DNA of 64,000 nt from Mesorhizobium sp. (GTDB taxonomy: Bacteria > Pseudomonadota > Alphaproteobacteria > Rhizobiales > Rhizobiaceae): contig NZ_JAFKIC010000111.1 in NCBI RefSeq assembly GCF_017306585.1, positions 23,726-87,725 of the forward strand, in the 5' to 3' direction. Below are positions 63,801-64,000 of this stretch, one piece after another. A program made the position numbers and the translations under genes. The number at the start of each line of letters is the position of its first letter. Positions within the stretch are counted from its first letter, which is position 1. Below the pieces are notes generated by a model. That model had not been told where the DNA came from and did no database searches. It saw nothing but the letters and a program-made list of their open reading frames with translations.

Positions 63801-64000
63801 CGATGCTGGCGCCGATACCGCCACCGCCTGAGCCGCCGCCTGCGCCGACCGATTGTGCGAAGATGCCGTGCGCGCCGGCGCCTTCTACGAGGATCGAGCC
63901 ATTGACGTTGTTGGTGATGTTGACCGCGCCGCCATCGCCATGGGTGCCGTCGGGATTGGCCGCGTCGCCACCGGCACCACCAACCGCGATAAAGCCGATC
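60811..64000 (-). CDS. Autotransporter with repeat-rich passenger and C-terminal beta-barrel (5' end outside window)
   Basis: The frame is open to the right edge, so the 1062 visible residues are the C-terminal part. The passenger has at least six repeats of about 60 residues with the consensus GGDVTVTNxGxI... then (G/A)IFAQSVGGGGG. A region near the middle carries short parallel beta-helix repeats (NGDINVTIDKDVVIL). The last 270 or so residues (from about QPDERRWSYWATAGANAG) form an autotransporter barrel ending VGLKVNW, with the terminal aromatic typical of BamA recognition. Such proteins act as adhesins or surface coats. Only a signal peptide remains to be seen. Confidence 0.9.
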   Translation of the reverse strand, partial: IGFIAVGGAGGDAANPDGTHGDGGAVNITNNVNGSILVEGAGAHGIFAQSVGAGGGSGGGGIGASIVPTSVGVGGDGGSSGDGGVVTVNNYGHITTISDASVAIFAESVGGGGGTGAMSIAAALSPGAATFGVGGNGGANGKGGDVNVTNFGSGVIYAKGFGSTGIMAQSVGGGGGSGGASYSVAGGAPGFSFALGGKGAAGGDGGVVTVINNGVMQLDGDNSVAIFAQSVGGGGGKGGTAIAATIGPPVFIGGDSGANGKGGDVTVTNTGQIVLKGNGSVGIFAQSVGGGGGVMTAGTNGIIEAKNGGIGNGGTVTINSNVAMLITGDNSVGVFGQSIGGGGGVGGFSGNYLGLSQAPAASSMMMAMDAVPTPQGFMGSAGGSGTGGDVTFEQKASLYVTGKNSSALMEQSSGGSGDIADNGDINVTIDKDVVILGGSGAGAGITYLDGRNNVLTNNGFVGAVTGDDGCNPVVDPGCMSKIDGYAMRGGIGNDTYNNFKDTMGSVALGDGQNAFNNEKGAIYRMGDTVDLGRTGEFTNDGYVAPGDLNRVMTTYVTGNWTQSVTGTYLLDLDLDPEADQINITGTADLKGVVNLNIMEPGAAKPGTQEYLILHADQGVTNHGLVLDSIPSAVAQYQLLYPNPDDVVLNVDINFARAGLTENQTSVGNAVNAIQTDLTSPAFTKIAEALFYIPTLGQLGAVYDSISGEGVSGFEQPQFDAYDTFLASMNRQANFWRTGLGIDPADRSVTPQAYDEPAPKKNPFKAMQPDERRWSYWATAGANAGELSGDAIVGSADNVYKGGSFAVGLDSAGDPDVLMGFALGGAAASFAVADRQTSGNIIGAQAGGYVARKWDQFYINGGLAFGLYNNNIHRATSVPGSNAPLNPVPGVSTENWRSNFLSAGFGTNIEAGWRQQVGQGAITPFAALQFSFLSMDGFDESSLGGGSLGLSFDQRMITSLPVSLGLQLDTTIGVGDGQSLQAWGRAAWVHEFEPDRSVRPSFQAAPGYSFVIQGAAAAENALAVNAGLKMDWSSNTSMFAAFDGKFGDGVQTYGGNVGLKVNW
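62740..63900 (-). repeat. About seven imperfect direct repeats of roughly 160-220 bp in the autotransporter passenger
   Basis: The minus strand repeats GCNCAGTCGGTCGGCGGCGG, encoding (F/M)AQSVGGGG, at about 63845, 63665, 63485, 63305, 63140, 62980 and, degenerate, 62765. Spacing is close to 180 bases for the first four and shorter or longer after. Each unit encodes one beta-helix rung group plus a glycine-rich turn. The high identity of the glycine block could allow unit gain or loss by recombination. Confidence 0.8.

Noticed and set aside
62740-63900. Regular repeats resembling a CRISPR array
   Set aside because: Units are about 60 codons long, in frame and coding for a glycine-rich passenger. 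Repeat and spacer lengths do not fit CRISPR and no cas genes are near.

Overview
The window is 64 kb of GC-rich chromosome that looks like a rhizobial alphaproteobacterium of the Mesorhizobium/Phyllobacteriaceae type. This is inferred from gene content and order, not from a database match. Support comes from a hom, glpX, recJ neighbourhood on one strand, a cpa/tad pilus locus, a folE-motif (THF-II) riboswitch before folE, class I PHA synthase, a glutathione-dependent formaldehyde pathway, DUF2336 and DUF1345 proteins, and typical alphaproteobacterial tRNA-Glu. Most of it is core or stable accessory chromosome. I see no prophage, IS element, CRISPR array or plasmid functions.

Layout, 0-6.3 kb: the end of a P-loop kinase-like gene; formaldehyde detoxification (frmA, gfa); a YaiI-type protein; a DUF1345 membrane protein; a cytochrome b plus Tat-exported molybdoenzyme pair; and a protein with internal repeats. 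6.5-11 kb: a tandem glycine riboswitch controls gcvT-gcvH-gcvP, the glycine cleavage system. 11-20.8 kb, minus strand: a diguanylate cyclase, then cpaB-cpaC-small lipoprotein-cpaE-tadA-tadB-tadC-(PUA-like gene)-TPR lipoprotein. This is the envelope and motor part of a Flp/Tad pilus, without pilin or prepilin peptidase. 21-25.2 kb: parE and a FUSC-family transporter.

25.2-35 kb: an AT-rich islet with one unknown secreted protein; DUF2336; a MaoC/CitE-like pair; an isoprenylcysteine-methyltransferase-like gene divergent from a TetR regulator with paired palindromes between them; abutting nitroreductase and flavin reductase genes; a secreted protein; and an outer-membrane beta-barrel protein. 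35-45 kb: an acyltransferase; thrS with a structured leader; a chromosomal class D beta-lactamase; yidD; a LysR regulator; a TonB-C-like protein; an IscU-like scaffold; folE with its riboswitch; hisI; a patatin; and a DHFR/RibD-like reductase preceded by a perfect 13-bp inverted repeat.

45-55.6 kb: recJ, glpX, two small membrane proteins, hom and an alanine/DAP-type aminotransferase on the minus strand; then a lipoprotein, phaC and an M15-type lipoprotein. 55.6-64 kb: tRNA-Glu; an AT-rich gene for a secreted caspase-fold protein with LprI-like N-terminal modules; a histidine-rich polytopic membrane protein; a structurally deviant tRNA-Cys gene; an MgtC-family protein; and a large repeat-rich autotransporter running off the window end.

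The most unusual items are the tRNA-Cys gene (13-bp acceptor/T helix, no U33), the LprI-caspase protein, and the histidine-rich membrane protein between them. Together they make 55.6-59.8 kb the best place to look for undescribed biology.
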